Positions 14,637-23,250 of a DNA stretch of 64,000 nt are shown piece after piece. How positions within the stretch are numbered: the stretch's first letter is position 1; every line of letters starts with the position of its first letter. Both the position numbers and the translations under genes were made by a program. Source of the stretch: Acidimicrobiales bacterium (GTDB lineage: Bacteria > Actinomycetota > Acidimicrobiia > Acidimicrobiales > JACCXE01); contig DASZWD010000049.1 of the NCBI GenBank assembly GCA_035546775.1, positions 1 through 64,000 of the forward strand, given 5' to 3'. A model generated the notes under the pieces. That model searched no databases and was not told where the DNA came from. It worked only from the letters and a program-made list of their open reading frames with translations.

Positions 14637-15697
14637 GCGACGGGCGCGGTCTCGGCCGGATGGTCGCGACGCATCAGTCGACTGGCTCCGAAGATCGCCG
14701 CGACCACGATGGCGACGAAGGCAATGCCGGCGACCGCCGACACCAGATAGCCGACAACCGGATGGGTGTCGCCGCCGAAGGAGTACCCGTCGAAGATCGC
14801 GTTGTGCCAAAAGCCGGCGTAGTGCCGCAGCCCCTCCGGCACCGCGTTGAGGTGGTACTGCCGAAGATTGAGATCGTTGGGCGAGTCCTCGCCGAAGGCG
14901 CCGCCGGGCGCAATCAAACCGAGCGGAGCCAACGCGACCATGGCGCCCAGGCCGACGAACGCCCATCGCCATCCAAGTGACCGGGGAGCCGACACATCGG
15001 CGTCGGTGGCGGGCACCGCCGCGTGGTTGACCCGCATCAGCGGCACGTTGGCGCGCTGCAAGTAGGTGATCACACCCACCGTCAGCGCGAACTCGACGCC
15101 ACCGGCGACGGTCAGGTGCGCGAGCGCCATCGCCGGGATCGTCTGGCTGAGGTGGAACGGCGCGTACAACGGGGCGCCGCTGGCCGAATGAAACAGGCTC
15201 GGCTGCACGCCGAACTCGATCGCCGCGGCCAGAGCTGCGAGATTGATACCGACGTAGCCGCCAACACCCGCAGCGAGGGCGCGCCGCCGGGACGTCAACG
15301 AAGTCCGCGACGCGAGCAGCCGGTACACGGCGTAGCCCGCCATCGGCATCACGAAGGCCATGTTGATCACGTTGGCGCCATAGGCCAGCACGCCTCCGTC
15401 GCCGAAGAACAAGGCCTGAATCGCCAGCGCAACGCTCACCGCGATGACCGCCGCCCACGGACCGAGCACAACCGCCACCAACACGGCGCCCACCGCGTGC
15501 GCCGTCGTACCGTCCGGAACCGGCACGTTGAACATCATCACCATGAAGCAATAGGCGGCGCCCAACGCAACCAGGGGCACGTACCGGCTCTTCACGATCC
15601 GGCGCACACGGCGCGCCGCGGTGAACCACACCGGCACCGACGCCGCGTAAAACACGCCGCAGGTCTCCGGGCTGAGGTATCCGTCGGGGATGTGCAA
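14633..15697 (-). CDS. cbiM: ECF transporter substrate-binding component CbiM (CbiMN-type fusion), TTG start
   Basis: A 354-residue membrane protein. In CbiM the N-terminal Met amine and His2 bind the metal ion, so the mature protein must begin Met-His-Ile-Pro-Asp-Gly. That is obtained here only from TTG 15697, which has GGAG five bases upstream; longer starts would bury the motif. The body has the CbiM core (NVPVPDGTTAHAVG and the AYGANVINMAF region). The last 110 residues add two more helices around an extracytoplasmic loop with VPEGL, like the CbiN/PDGLE domain, so this is a CbiM-CbiN fusion. The operator palindrome at 15713-15729 lies just upstream. Confidence 0.88.
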   Translation of the reverse strand: MHIPDGYLSPETCGVFYAASVPVWFTAARRVRRIVKSRYVPLVALGAAYCFMVMMFNVPVPDGTTAHAVGAVLVAVVLGPWAAVIAVSVALAIQALFFGDGGVLAYGANVINMAFVMPMAGYAVYRLLASRTSLTSRRRALAAGVGGYVGINLAALAAAIEFGVQPSLFHSASGAPLYAPFHLSQTIPAMALAHLTVAGGVEFALTVGVITYLQRANVPLMRVNHAAVPATDADVSAPRSLGWRWAFVGLGAMVALAPLGLIAPGGAFGEDSPNDLNLRQYHLNAVPEGLRHYAGFWHNAIFDGYSFGGDTHPVVGYLVSAVAGIAFVAIVVAAIFGASRLMRRDHPAETAPVA

Positions 15698-15712
15698 CGC
15701 GACTCCAAGGAA

Positions 15713-15729
15713 ATGCGACTCAGTCGCAT
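15713..15729. promoter_or_regulatory. Perfect 17-bp palindrome, Fur-family (Nur-like) operator
   Basis: ATGCGACT-C-AGTCGCAT lies between the divergent cbiM (start 15697) and Fur-family gene (start 15741), 11-15 bases from each start. The layout TGCGA-N5-TCGCA parallels the TGCAA-N5-TTGCA core of the nickel regulator (Nur) box as I recall it from Streptomyces. It would let the regulator repress both its own gene and the transporter when metal is plentiful. The palindrome is seen; the metal specificity is inferred. Confidence 0.78.
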
Positions 15730-15740
15730 CGTAGGCTTCG

Positions 15741-16175
15741 GTGGTGACTGCGAGGCACGAGACGACTGCCGAGGTGCTGCGGGCGAGTGGGACGCGCCTC
15801 ACGCGCGCCCGTCAGCAGGTTCTGGACGCGATCGGCAGCACCACCGACCACCTGACCGCGGAGGAAATTCTCGACCGGGTGCGCAGCAATGCAGCCGACG
15901 TGCACCGCGCCACCGTCTACCGGAGCCTCGAGACCTTGGCGAGCCTCGGAGTGATCGAACACACGCACCTGGGCCATGGCCCGGCCGTGTACCACCTGGT
16001 GCGCGACCACCACAATCACCTTGTCTGCGAGAACTGCGGATCGGTGACCGACGTCGACGCCGGGCTGTTCGACTCGTTGGCCAGCCGCGTGCGACGCGAC
16101 TACGGATTCGTCATGGACACCGGCCACTTTGCCATCGTTGGCCGCTGCATCAACTGCGCGGGCGGCGCGACCTGA
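15741..16175 (+). CDS. Fur-family metalloregulator (Nur/Zur-like)
   Basis: A 144-residue repressor. The winged helix has the recognition helix HRATVYRSLETLASLGVIE (55-73). The metal region has HDHHNHLVCENCG-type spacing: His90, His91, His93, and CxxC at Cys96/Cys99 with a second CxxC at Cys136/Cys139, the structural zinc site of the family. The start is GTG 15741 (or 15744) with no ribosome site, so the transcript may be leaderless. It is divergent from cbiMQO with a shared palindromic operator, so it most likely controls cobalt or nickel uptake. Fur, Zur and Nur cannot be separated by eye; the neighbour favours Nur. Confidence 0.85.
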   Translation: MVTARHETTAEVLRASGTRLTRARQQVLDAIGSTTDHLTAEEILDRVRSNAADVHRATVYRSLETLASLGVIEHTHLGHGPAVYHLVRDHHNHLVCENCGSVTDVDAGLFDSLASRVRRDYGFVMDTGHFAIVGRCINCAGGAT

Positions 16176-16914
16176 TCGCCACGATCGCGGCGCCGACAAC
16201 GGCGGCCGCGGCGAGCAGCCCGACGATGACAGCAGTGCTGGGGCCGTCGCCCCCCTCGCCCCCGGAGGGCAACGTGGCGATAGAGACATCGGTGGTCGTG
16301 GTGCCTTGGCCGTTGTCGGGAATCTGCAGCGCGCCTCCGCCGGACGTGGTCGACGTCGCGACGGCGCCGGCGGGCGTCACCGTCGGCGTCGCATGGCCGC
16401 TGTGGGCAGTAGTTGGCGTGACCGACGACGGGGTGTCGCCGCTCGCCAGCACGTTCAGGATGGGCGCCGGTTGGTCGGAACCCTTCGGCCCGATCCAGCG
16501 CACGACCTCGTTGTCGTTGTAGGTCTGCAGGGTCGGAAAGGCGTACGCGCCAGCAGATGACGCCGTGCGCGCGACGAACGCGAAGTACTCGTCTTCGGCG
16601 GGAGCCGCGCCCGCGGCCTTGGTGAAGGTGATGGTCTGCCGGCCATCGGACGCGCCGAGCGCGCAGTCCCAGGTGGCCTTCGTCGCGCAGGATACGGGAG
16701 CCCACGAGTCGGGGAAGTAGACCGCGACGCTGATGTTGTAGTTCGAGTCGTCGCGTTCGTTCGGTACGTACATACGCAGGGACTGTTGCGAGTTCGCCGG
16801 CAACCCGTTCGTCGTCGTCTGGAACTGTGCGTGGGCGAGCGCCGCGGTCGCGCTCAGCGCGACGAACGCCAACGCGGCCGCGGCCACCGTCACCCGTCGA
16901 GACAATCGCTCCAC
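16150..16914 (-). CDS. Secreted, membrane-anchored DUF1775 (YcnI-like) protein
   Basis: A 254-residue protein. Its signal peptide ends ALA before HAQF, so the mature protein would start with histidine, as in YcnI proteins, where the N-terminal His forms part of a copper site. The DUF1775-like domain (28-150) has PANSQQSLRMYVPNERDD and EVVRWIGP. A Pro/Thr/Ser stalk and a C-terminal helix (about 227-247) with an Arg-rich tail anchor it outside the membrane. GTG 16914 gives a good signal peptide but has no clear ribosome site. It is divergent from a paralogue at 16999. The copper role comes from the family and is not tested here. Confidence 0.78.
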   Translation of the reverse strand: MERLSRRVTVAAAALAFVALSATAALAHAQFQTTTNGLPANSQQSLRMYVPNERDDSNYNISVAVYFPDSWAPVSCATKATWDCALGASDGRQTITFTKAAGAAPAEDEYFAFVARTASSAGAYAFPTLQTYNDNEVVRWIGPKGSDQPAPILNVLASGDTPSSVTPTTAHSGHATPTVTPAGAVATSTTSGGGALQIPDNGQGTTTTDVSIATLPSGGEGGDGPSTAVIVGLLAAAAVVGAAIVAIRSRRPRS

Positions 16915-16942
16915 AACGGGATGTAGTCCGCCGTTGGCGCCA

Positions 16943-17002
16943 AAAAGTTCCTGATTTCTTTCGGAACTTTTCGGGACCCGCGCATGACTTGCTATGTCAT
17001 GC
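16943..17002. promoter_or_regulatory. Two inverted repeats between divergent DUF1775-like genes
   Basis: The first repeat, AAAAGTTCC (16943-16951) and GGAACTTTT (16963-16971), is a nine-base perfect inverted repeat with an 11-base spacer. The second, GCATGAC (16982-16988) and GTCATGC (16996-17002), has a seven-base spacer and overlaps the ATG start at 16999. The intergenic region is only 84 bases, so both repeats can affect both genes. The AT-rich arms stand out against the GC-rich background and look like an operator. I do not recognise the regulator. Confidence 0.55.
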
Positions 17003-18150
17003 GCACTTGGAAGACCACGACGATTCTCTTGGCCGCGGCCGCTCTGGTGGGAGCGAGCGTCGCGCCCGCTTTCGCCCACGCCAGCTTCGCGTCCAGTTCG
17101 GCATTCGGATTCGCGCCGAACACGATGGGCGGGACCGGTGCCACCGGGTCGTCTCCGCCGTATCCCGCGAACTCGCAGCAGACGTTGTACACGCGGGTCC
17201 CGTTCGAGCAGACCGACCCGTACAACGGATCGGACGACACAACGGTGGACGTCAAGATCATCGTGCCCGACGGCTGGACCAGCCCCGCGTGTGGACCAGC
17301 GCAGAAGCAGATCAACGATGCGTCGACGAACTCGACGAACCAGCCGGGAGATCCGGTGGCCGGATGGACCTGCGAACTCCTCGACGTGTCGGGCCGCAAG
17401 GTCGTGCACTACTCGGGCCCGCAGGTTGTCGCGCCGGCCACGGCCGCCGACAGCCCGCAGTTCTTCACGTTCACCGTCGTCACGCCCTCGCCCAGCGTGC
17501 AGACCACCTACAACGGCACGAACGGCACCGAGGGCTTCATCGTCGACCAGACCTACGCGTCGGGCGAGATCGAGCACTGGATTCCCAACGCAGCATTCCC
17601 GGGCACGACGCCCTCCGGCGCGACGACCACGGTGGCGACCGGACTGGCTCGCACCGTCGCCGCGCCCGCCACGGGTCAGGCTGACGGCTCTCCCGGCAGC
17701 GAGACCATCACCGCGACCGTGCCGGCGACAGAGGAGTTCTCCATGTCGATCCCGACCAACGGCGGGGTCAACCTCACCCTCGGCACCACGTCGACCTACT
17801 ACGGCTTCAGCGGCAACATCAACAGCGTGGTCGTCACGGATACGCGCTCGGCCAAGCCGGCGTGGTCGGTCACCGGCCAGATCAGCGACTTCGCCCCCGG
17901 AGCGATCAGCGGGAAGTACCTCGGCTGGACGCCGTCGATCGCGGCGCCCGGCGCGGGTGCCGTCGCCGGGCCGGCCGTGCCCTCGGGCTTCGTCTCCGGG
18001 AACGGTCTGCGGACCGCCAGCGTGTTGGCGAACGCGCCGGCGGGCCACGACATCGGTTCGGCGACGCTTACCGCGGCGCTCGACCTGCGCTTCCCGACGT
18101 CGACGCCACCCGGTAGCTACTCGGGCGTGCTCACGTTGACCGCGATCTAA
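16999..18150 (+). CDS. Secreted protein: DUF1775-like N-terminus fused to a WxL-like domain
   Basis: A 383-residue exported protein. The signal peptide ends AFA before HASF, again leaving an N-terminal histidine. Residues 27-210 align by eye with the divergent DUF1775-like neighbour (shared PANSQQ, IIVPDGW, QTYASGEIEHWIP). Residues 250-383 resemble WxL wall-binding domains: SVVVTDTRSAKPAWSVTGQ and a final GSYSGVLTLTA strand. WxL domains bind peptidoglycan non-covalently and usually travel with DUF916 proteins, which is what follows next. ATG 16999 is preferred over 16984 because it starts the signal peptide directly and lies in the inverted repeat. Confidence 0.72.
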   Translation: MRTWKTTTILLAAAALVGASVAPAFAHASFASSSAFGFAPNTMGGTGATGSSPPYPANSQQTLYTRVPFEQTDPYNGSDDTTVDVKIIVPDGWTSPACGPAQKQINDASTNSTNQPGDPVAGWTCELLDVSGRKVVHYSGPQVVAPATAADSPQFFTFTVVTPSPSVQTTYNGTNGTEGFIVDQTYASGEIEHWIPNAAFPGTTPSGATTTVATGLARTVAAPATGQADGSPGSETITATVPATEEFSMSIPTNGGVNLTLGTTSTYYGFSGNINSVVVTDTRSAKPAWSVTGQISDFAPGAISGKYLGWTPSIAAPGAGAVAGPAVPSGFVSGNGLRTASVLANAPAGHDIGSATLTAALDLRFPTSTPPGSYSGVLTLTAI

Positions 18151-18185
18151 CACTGACCTAGTTGTTCGCACCATTCCATCGCGGC

Positions 18186-19160
18186 ATGCGCCGCGGCCGG
18201 CGCCTCGCGCTGGTCGCGGCGTTGGCCGCGCTCATCGCCGGCTTCGGCGCCCTTCCCGCGTCGGCGCAGACGGACACCACGACGTGGGCGGTGCGGCCGG
18301 CGCCCACCGCCGACGAACCCGCCCGAGACGCGTTCCGCTTCGACCTCAGCCCCGGTGCCGTAATCCACGACGCGTTCCGCGTCCGCCTGCAGAGCCAATC
18401 CCCGACCGCCTTCGACGTCTACGCGACCGACGCGGTCTTGCTCGCCAACGGCACGCTCGACCTGTTGCCCCGCACCCGGACCGCCCGTGACATCGGCTCG
18501 TGGGTGACCGTCGACACTCCGCACATCACCCTGGCGGGGGGCGAGTCAGTCGACGTGCCCTTCACCATTGCCGTCCCCGCGAATGCGAGCCCGGGCGATC
18601 ACGTCGGCGGCATCGTCGCCTCGCTGAGCACGCCCGGCTCTGATGGAAGCACCGTCGTGATTGACCGTCGCATCGGGTCGCGCATTTATGCACGCGTCAG
18701 CGGGGCCACCCGGTCGGCACTGACCATTACCAAGCTGCGCAGCACCTTCGAGGGCGGGCGCATCACGCCGGGTCGCGTCCGCACGTCATTCGTCGTCACG
18801 AACACCGGCAACGTCCGCGTCCACGCCCAAGCGCTGACCACGGTCACGGGACTGTTCTCGCGGGCGCACGCGCCCGTGAAGGTCGTGCCCGAGTTGTTGC
18901 CCGGCTCGAGTCTCCGCGTCGAGACCGTGACTGGCTCCGTCAAGCCCACGGGCAGGCTGAAGGTCCGGGTGCGCCTCGTCGAGCGCGCTGCGGCGCGGGG
19001 TGAAGAGCCGGCGGTCACGTTCCTCGGCAGCGAGGCGACGACGCACGTCAGCGCCTGGCCCGTGCCGTGGCTCATCGGTCTTACGCTCGTCGTCCTTCTA
19101 GGGGCCGGGCTTCGCGTGGCGCGACGACGCCCGTCCAACACCAACGCGGCTGTCGCCTGA
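18186..19160 (+). CDS. DUF916-like, WxL-partner cell-surface protein
   Basis: A 324-residue protein with a signal peptide (about 1-31, ending ASAQ), an extracytoplasmic beta-rich region, and a C-terminal helix (about 294-313) followed by an Arg-rich tail. The layout and motifs (TWAVRPAP opening; GAVIHDAFRVRLQSQSPTAFDVYATDA; VPFTIAVPANASPGDHVGGIVASL) match DUF916 peptidoglycan- and partner-binding proteins. Together with the WxL-like protein 35 bases upstream it would form a surface complex anchored in the membrane. The first ATG of the frame is used; no clear ribosome site is present. Confidence 0.8.
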   Translation: MRRGRRLALVAALAALIAGFGALPASAQTDTTTWAVRPAPTADEPARDAFRFDLSPGAVIHDAFRVRLQSQSPTAFDVYATDAVLLANGTLDLLPRTRTARDIGSWVTVDTPHITLAGGESVDVPFTIAVPANASPGDHVGGIVASLSTPGSDGSTVVIDRRIGSRIYARVSGATRSALTITKLRSTFEGGRITPGRVRTSFVVTNTGNVRVHAQALTTVTGLFSRAHAPVKVVPELLPGSSLRVETVTGSVKPTGRLKVRVRLVERAAARGEEPAVTFLGSEATTHVSAWPVPWLIGLTLVVLLGAGLRVARRRPSNTNAAVA

Positions 19161-19188
19161 GCGAGATCCGGGGCTTGCGCCGCGGTGC

Positions 19189-20760
19189 TCAGCCGACGTC
19201 GCGGCGGCCCAGGCTGGCGAGACCGGCGAGGGTGAGCGCCGACGCGATCGCCGCCAGGGCGAGCAGTGGACCGGGCGACAGCGCGGTGGCGGGGTAAGCC
19301 GGAACGTGCTGGAACGGTGAGAGGTCTTGGACCGCGTTCGACAGCTTCAGCAGTTGACCGAAGAAGCCGATGACGAAGCACGCCGCCAGCGCGCCCCACG
19401 CCGCCGCAGTCGCCCGCGGCGCCACGCCGACGAGAAACGCCGTGATACCGACGAGCACCCACACCGCGGGCACGAACGCCAAGGACGCCACGAGGCAGTG
19501 AGCGATCGCCGCGGTGTCACCCGTCACCGCCAGGTCGGCCACGCCGAAGACGACTCCCATCGCGACCGAGATGAGCAAGCTTCCGCCGAAAGCCATGGCG
19601 AGGTGGCTGGCCGCCCACCGTGTGCGTGACAACGGCGTCGCCAACAGCGCCTCGGCGTGCATCGACGTTTCTTCGCTGCGCATGCGCAGCGCCGACTGGA
19701 TGGCGAAGCCGGCGGCCACCAACGCGAGAATGCGAAACGACATGGCGACGTACTGCTCGACGATGCTGCCGTGTCCACCGGCGACGACGAGGTCGGCCAT
19801 CGCCTTGTTTTGCTTGACGTAGTCACTGATGGCGCTGGTGACCGTGCCGTAGGCCACGGCGAGAAGCGCCAGACCCAGACTCCAGCCGACGAAGCTGGCG
19901 CGCTGGAGGCGGGCGGCAAGACCGAGTGGTGTGCACAGCGACGGTGACGCCGCGGCTTTGCCCGGCCGCGGCGCAACGAGGCCCGCACCCACATCGCGGC
20001 GCCCCGACACGCTCACCGACACCCGCGCCAACAACGCGGTGGAGATCACGAGCACGAGAAACGGCCACCACTTCTCGCCGGCGAAGGGCCGGGTCTTCTG
20101 CGCCCAGCCGATGGGTGACAGCCACGACACCGCGCCGCTGCCGACGTCACCGATGCCCCGGAGCACCCACGCCGCACCGAGCAGCACGCCGCCGAGGCCG
20201 TAGGTGGTGCGCACATTCTCGCTCACCTGGGACGCCGCCAGGGTGAAGGCCGACAGCAGCAGCCCGAAGAGCGCGAAGGACAGCCCGAACACGATCGAAC
20301 CGGCGACCGGCAGCCTCTGCGCCATGAGCACGGCGGCGACGAGCGCGCCGGTGACGACGTTCATGCCTGCCACGGTCACGACCGCGGCGGCGTCGAGCGC
20401 GTGGGGCCCGATTGGAAGCGAGCGCAGCAATTCGCTGCGCCCCGCTTGCTCCTCGCCGCGGGTGAGGCGCCCCACCATGAACACGCTCATGAGACCCATC
20501 ACGATCAACCCGAACGTGCCCGTCTGATACGCCGCTTGCCCGCCCACGGTGGTGAGACCCTGCGCTGGGCCGTTGAAGATGATGGCGGCGGCGCTGCGCT
20601 CGGTCGGCACCGCGTTGTTCAGCGCGTCCTGCGTGGGGAACAGACCTTTCACACTGGCGACCGTCACCATCACCAGCAACACCGTCGATGCGATCCACAC
20701 GACGATGCGTACGCGATCGCGCCGGATGGTGAAGCGGATGAGCGCACCGACGCCGGTCAT
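19189..20760 (-). CDS. ABC-2 type exporter permease (TnrB3-like)
   Basis: A 523-residue permease with about 12 hydrophobic segments in two similar halves, as in the actinobacterial TnrB3 family (COG3559) first linked to tetronasin export. Motifs include [23 protein letters not shown] near residue 100 and, in the second half, the matching [21 protein letters not shown]. It pairs with the ATPase gene upstream (ATGA overlap at 20757-20760) to export a hydrophobic compound. The substrate cannot be read from sequence, and no biosynthetic cluster is adjacent. Confidence 0.88.
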   Translation of the reverse strand: MTGVGALIRFTIRRDRVRIVVWIASTVLLVMVTVASVKGLFPTQDALNNAVPTERSAAAIIFNGPAQGLTTVGGQAAYQTGTFGLIVMGLMSVFMVGRLTRGEEQAGRSELLRSLPIGPHALDAAAVVTVAGMNVVTGALVAAVLMAQRLPVAGSIVFGLSFALFGLLLSAFTLAASQVSENVRTTYGLGGVLLGAAWVLRGIGDVGSGAVSWLSPIGWAQKTRPFAGEKWWPFLVLVISTALLARVSVSVSGRRDVGAGLVAPRPGKAAASPSLCTPLGLAARLQRASFVGWSLGLALLAVAYGTVTSAISDYVKQNKAMADLVVAGGHGSIVEQYVAMSFRILALVAAGFAIQSALRMRSEETSMHAEALLATPLSRTRWAASHLAMAFGGSLLISVAMGVVFGVADLAVTGDTAAIAHCLVASLAFVPAVWVLVGITAFLVGVAPRATAAAWGALAACFVIGFFGQLLKLSNAVQDLSPFQHVPAYPATALSPGPLLALAAIASALTLAGLASLGRRDVG

Positions 20761-21659
20761 GGTTCGTGGTGAAGTTCGTCGCCGTACTGGCGCAGGAACA
20801 ACTCCTCGAGCGTGGGCGGGTGACTGACCAGACTGCGCACGCCCAGTTCACCGAGACGACGGACCGCCGCCTCGAGGTGAGCGGTGTCGACGTCGAAGCG
20901 CACGCGGTGGCCGTCCACGACGAACCCGTGGATGCCGCGGACGCGGCTGAGCCCGTCGGCGGCGTGGTCGACCTCGGCGACGATGGTCGTACGCGTCGCC
21001 CCCCGCAGTTCTGCGAGCGTGCCGCTCTGCTTGACGCGTCCGGCGCGGATGATGCTCACCCGATCGCACAGCGCCTCGGCCTCGGCGAGGATGTGGCTCG
21101 ACAGCAACACGGTGCGCCCTTCGGCTTTGACCTCCCGGATGCAGTCTTGGAACACCGCTTCCATGAGCGGGTCGAGGCCCGAAGTCGGCTCGTCGAGGAT
21201 CAGCAGTTCGGCGCGTGAGGCGAGCGCGGCGATGAGCCCGACCTTCTGGCGGTTGCCCTTCGAATACGTGCGCGCCTTCTTGGTCGGGTCGAGTTCGAAC
21301 CGCTCCAGCAACTGGTCGCGCCGGGCCTCGTCGACGTCTCCCCGCAGGCGCCCGAACAAGTCGATCACCTCGCCGCCGCTGAGTTTCGGCCACAGCACGA
21401 CTTCGCCGGGCACGTAGGCCAGGCGCCGGTGCAACACGACGGCGTCTTGCCACGGATCGCCGCCGAGCACCCGCACCGCACCGCTGTCGGCGCGCAAGAG
21501 ACCGAGCAGTACCCGGATCGTCGTCGTCTTGCCCGAACCGTTGGGACCGAGAAACCCGTGCACCTCGCCCGAAGCGACGTCGAGGTCGAGGCCGTCGAGC
21601 GCCGTGGTCGATCCGAAGGTCTTGACCAGACCGGCAACATCGATCACGCGCTCGGCCAT
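20757..21659 (-). CDS. ABC transporter ATPase, drug-export type
   Basis: A 300-residue ATPase with Walker [10 protein letters not shown] (about 39-47), a Q-loop region at about 80-90, a signature region YSKGNRQK (the degenerate form usual in this family), Walker [14 protein letters not shown] and the H-loop LSSHIL. The last 80 residues form the DrrA-type C-terminal domain. It is the first gene of a two-gene exporter operon with the TnrB3-like permease. Confidence 0.92.
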   Translation of the reverse strand: MAERVIDVAGLVKTFGSTTALDGLDLDVASGEVHGFLGPNGSGKTTTIRVLLGLLRADSGAVRVLGGDPWQDAVVLHRRLAYVPGEVVLWPKLSGGEVIDLFGRLRGDVDEARRDQLLERFELDPTKKARTYSKGNRQKVGLIAALASRAELLILDEPTSGLDPLMEAVFQDCIREVKAEGRTVLLSSHILAEAEALCDRVSIIRAGRVKQSGTLAELRGATRTTIVAEVDHAADGLSRVRGIHGFVVDGHRVRFDVDTAHLEAAVRRLGELGVRSLVSHPPTLEELFLRQYGDELHHEP

Positions 21660-21754
21660 GCCGCCAATTCTTGCCTACGCGCGCGTCAACCGATCTCCCA
21701 GAGACTCGGCGACGACGCCAAGCCAGACGCAAGCCAACAACTGAGCGGGCGCAG

Positions 21755-23110
21755 CTAGTCGTCGTTGGTGATGGTGGCCGTCGCTTGGCCATCCGCGATG
21801 GTGGCGTTGGTCGGCTTGGACAGCTTGGCCAGGAACGTCTCGTTGGCTTCCTTGGCGGTGTCGCCGGTGATGGTCACCGTGAACGTCGCCGAGGTCGCCC
21901 CGGCCGGGATCGACACCGTCCCCGACGCCCCCGTGTAATCAGAACCGGCGGTCGCGGTGCCGTTCGCCGTGGACCACTTCACCTTCGTCGCCGTACCACT
22001 GGGCGCCGACAACGACACCGTGAAGGTCATCGTCGACGAACCCGAGTTGCCCTCCGCCTTCGACACATCGGCGATCGCCAGGGTCGGCATGGGATCGTCG
22101 TTGTTGATCGTCCCGATTGCCTGCGCATCGGCGATGGTTGCACCCGTTGGCTTCGTCAGGTTCAGCAAGAACGTTTCAGGGGTCTCGAACAGCGTGTCGC
22201 CCGCCACCGGCACCGTCACCGTCTTGGAGGTCTGTCCGGGCGTGAAGGTCAGGGTGCCCGACGTCGACGTGAAGTCGGCGGGCGCCTTGGCCGTCTTGTT
22301 CTTCGTGGCGTAATGGACCGACACCGTGTTCGACGCCGCCGCCGACAACGACACGGTGAATACCGCCGACGACGAACTGTTCGTCTCCGTCACCGCCACA
22401 TCGCCCACCGACAGCGATGGCGTCGCCGCGTTGGATCCGAGCGGGAGCCACTCGACGTAGTTGAATCCGAGTTTCGCGACGTTCCAGTTGTTGACGGCGA
22501 GGTCGAGCGTCGCACCGGTCGCCGTGGCCCCGTTGATGCTGACGTTCTGGTTCAGGATCGACACCGAGCCGTTGCCGCTGCCGTCGACGCTGCTGGCGTA
22601 CACGACGGCCGCGTGGCCGGTGTCGGAGAAGTTGCTCTGGTTCGAGAAGCTGATGACGTCACCGACCTGCGGCGCCTTGCCGACGGTGCCGTTGCTTACC
22701 GTCGACAGGCTGTGCGCCGCCGCGTAGCCGCGCGCGACCCCCGCGCCGTTGGCGTTCACCGCCGTCCATCCCTTGGTGACGTACAGGTAGCGGTCGGTGA
22801 GTTCCACGCACTGGAACCCCGGCGTGTAGATGTTGCCCTTGAGGGAGATGTTCGTCGCGCCGGTGGGACCGCACGCGGGAACGCCGATCGCCTGCACCGC
22901 GACCGACCCGCCGCCCCCGGAACAAAACGCCGCCCACTTCGACGTGTCGGCGGGGTTGGCGTAATACGCATCCCAGGCGGCGTCGCCGGGACCAAAGCAA
23001 CTGACGCTGCCGCAGGTGGAGGCAAACGCCCCCGGAGCCGCGTGCAGGGCGCCATTGATCCACCCGACCACAAACAATGCCGCGACTATCGCGACGCGTA
23101 CCCGCTTCAT
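21755..23110 (-). CDS. Secreted CHAP-domain protein with two Calx-beta repeats
   Basis: A 451-residue exported protein: signal peptide (1-30), a Cys-rich short segment, a CHAP (amidase/endopeptidase) domain at about 80-225 with Cys101 in FQCVELTDRYLY and His166 in DTGHAAVVY, then two Calx-beta domains (about 231-340 and 345-451). The Calx repeats share PTLAIADV/PSLSVGDV openings and end in INNDD/ITNDD, a calcium-binding pattern. CHAP enzymes cut peptidoglycan peptides; Calx-beta domains are adhesion or calcium modules. The combination suggests a calcium-dependent surface hydrolase or a wall-remodelling enzyme. The C-terminus stops exactly after the second repeat. Confidence 0.85.
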   Translation of the reverse strand: MKRVRVAIVAALFVVGWINGALHAAPGAFASTCGSVSCFGPGDAAWDAYYANPADTSKWAAFCSGGGGSVAVQAIGVPACGPTGATNISLKGNIYTPGFQCVELTDRYLYVTKGWTAVNANGAGVARGYAAAHSLSTVSNGTVGKAPQVGDVISFSNQSNFSDTGHAAVVYASSVDGSGNGSVSILNQNVSINGATATGATLDLAVNNWNVAKLGFNYVEWLPLGSNAATPSLSVGDVAVTETNSSSSAVFTVSLSAAASNTVSVHYATKNKTAKAPADFTSTSGTLTFTPGQTSKTVTVPVAGDTLFETPETFLLNLTKPTGATIADAQAIGTINNDDPMPTLAIADVSKAEGNSGSSTMTFTVSLSAPSGTATKVKWSTANGTATAGSDYTGASGTVSIPAGATSATFTVTITGDTAKEANETFLAKLSKPTNATIADGQATATITNDD

Positions 23111-23175
23111 TTCATCGCCCCGCTCTCGCCGTCTTCGGTCCGGAAGCGTACCGGTCTTGTCCGCGGACTCGGGCT

Positions 23176-23227
23176 CCGATCCCGAACTGGGCGCTCCAGG
23201 TCTCGAAAAACGGGATCGGGCGCGCCC
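23176..23227. promoter_or_regulatory. Inverted repeats in the CHAP/MFS divergent intergenic region
   Basis: CCGATCCCG (23176-23184) and CGGGATCGG (23211-23219) form a nine-base perfect inverted repeat with a 26-base loop that contains a smaller CTGG/CCAG hairpin. The ten-base palindrome GGGCGCGCCC (23218-23227) overlaps its right arm. The MFS start codon is 23 bases further on. It may be an operator or a leader structure for the exporter; no regulator is identified. Confidence 0.4.
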
Positions 23228-23250
23228 AATTCGTCTTTTAGGATCGGTTG

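Noticed and set aside
14637-15629. Long N-terminal extension of cbiQ
   Set aside because: Low-complexity Arg/Gly sequence lying on cbiM; the ATGA junction at 14633-14636 gives the normal start.
21755-22440. Tandem DNA repeat in the CHAP gene
   Set aside because: The repetition is at protein level (Calx-beta domains); the DNA copies have diverged and are not a mobile or regulatory repeat.
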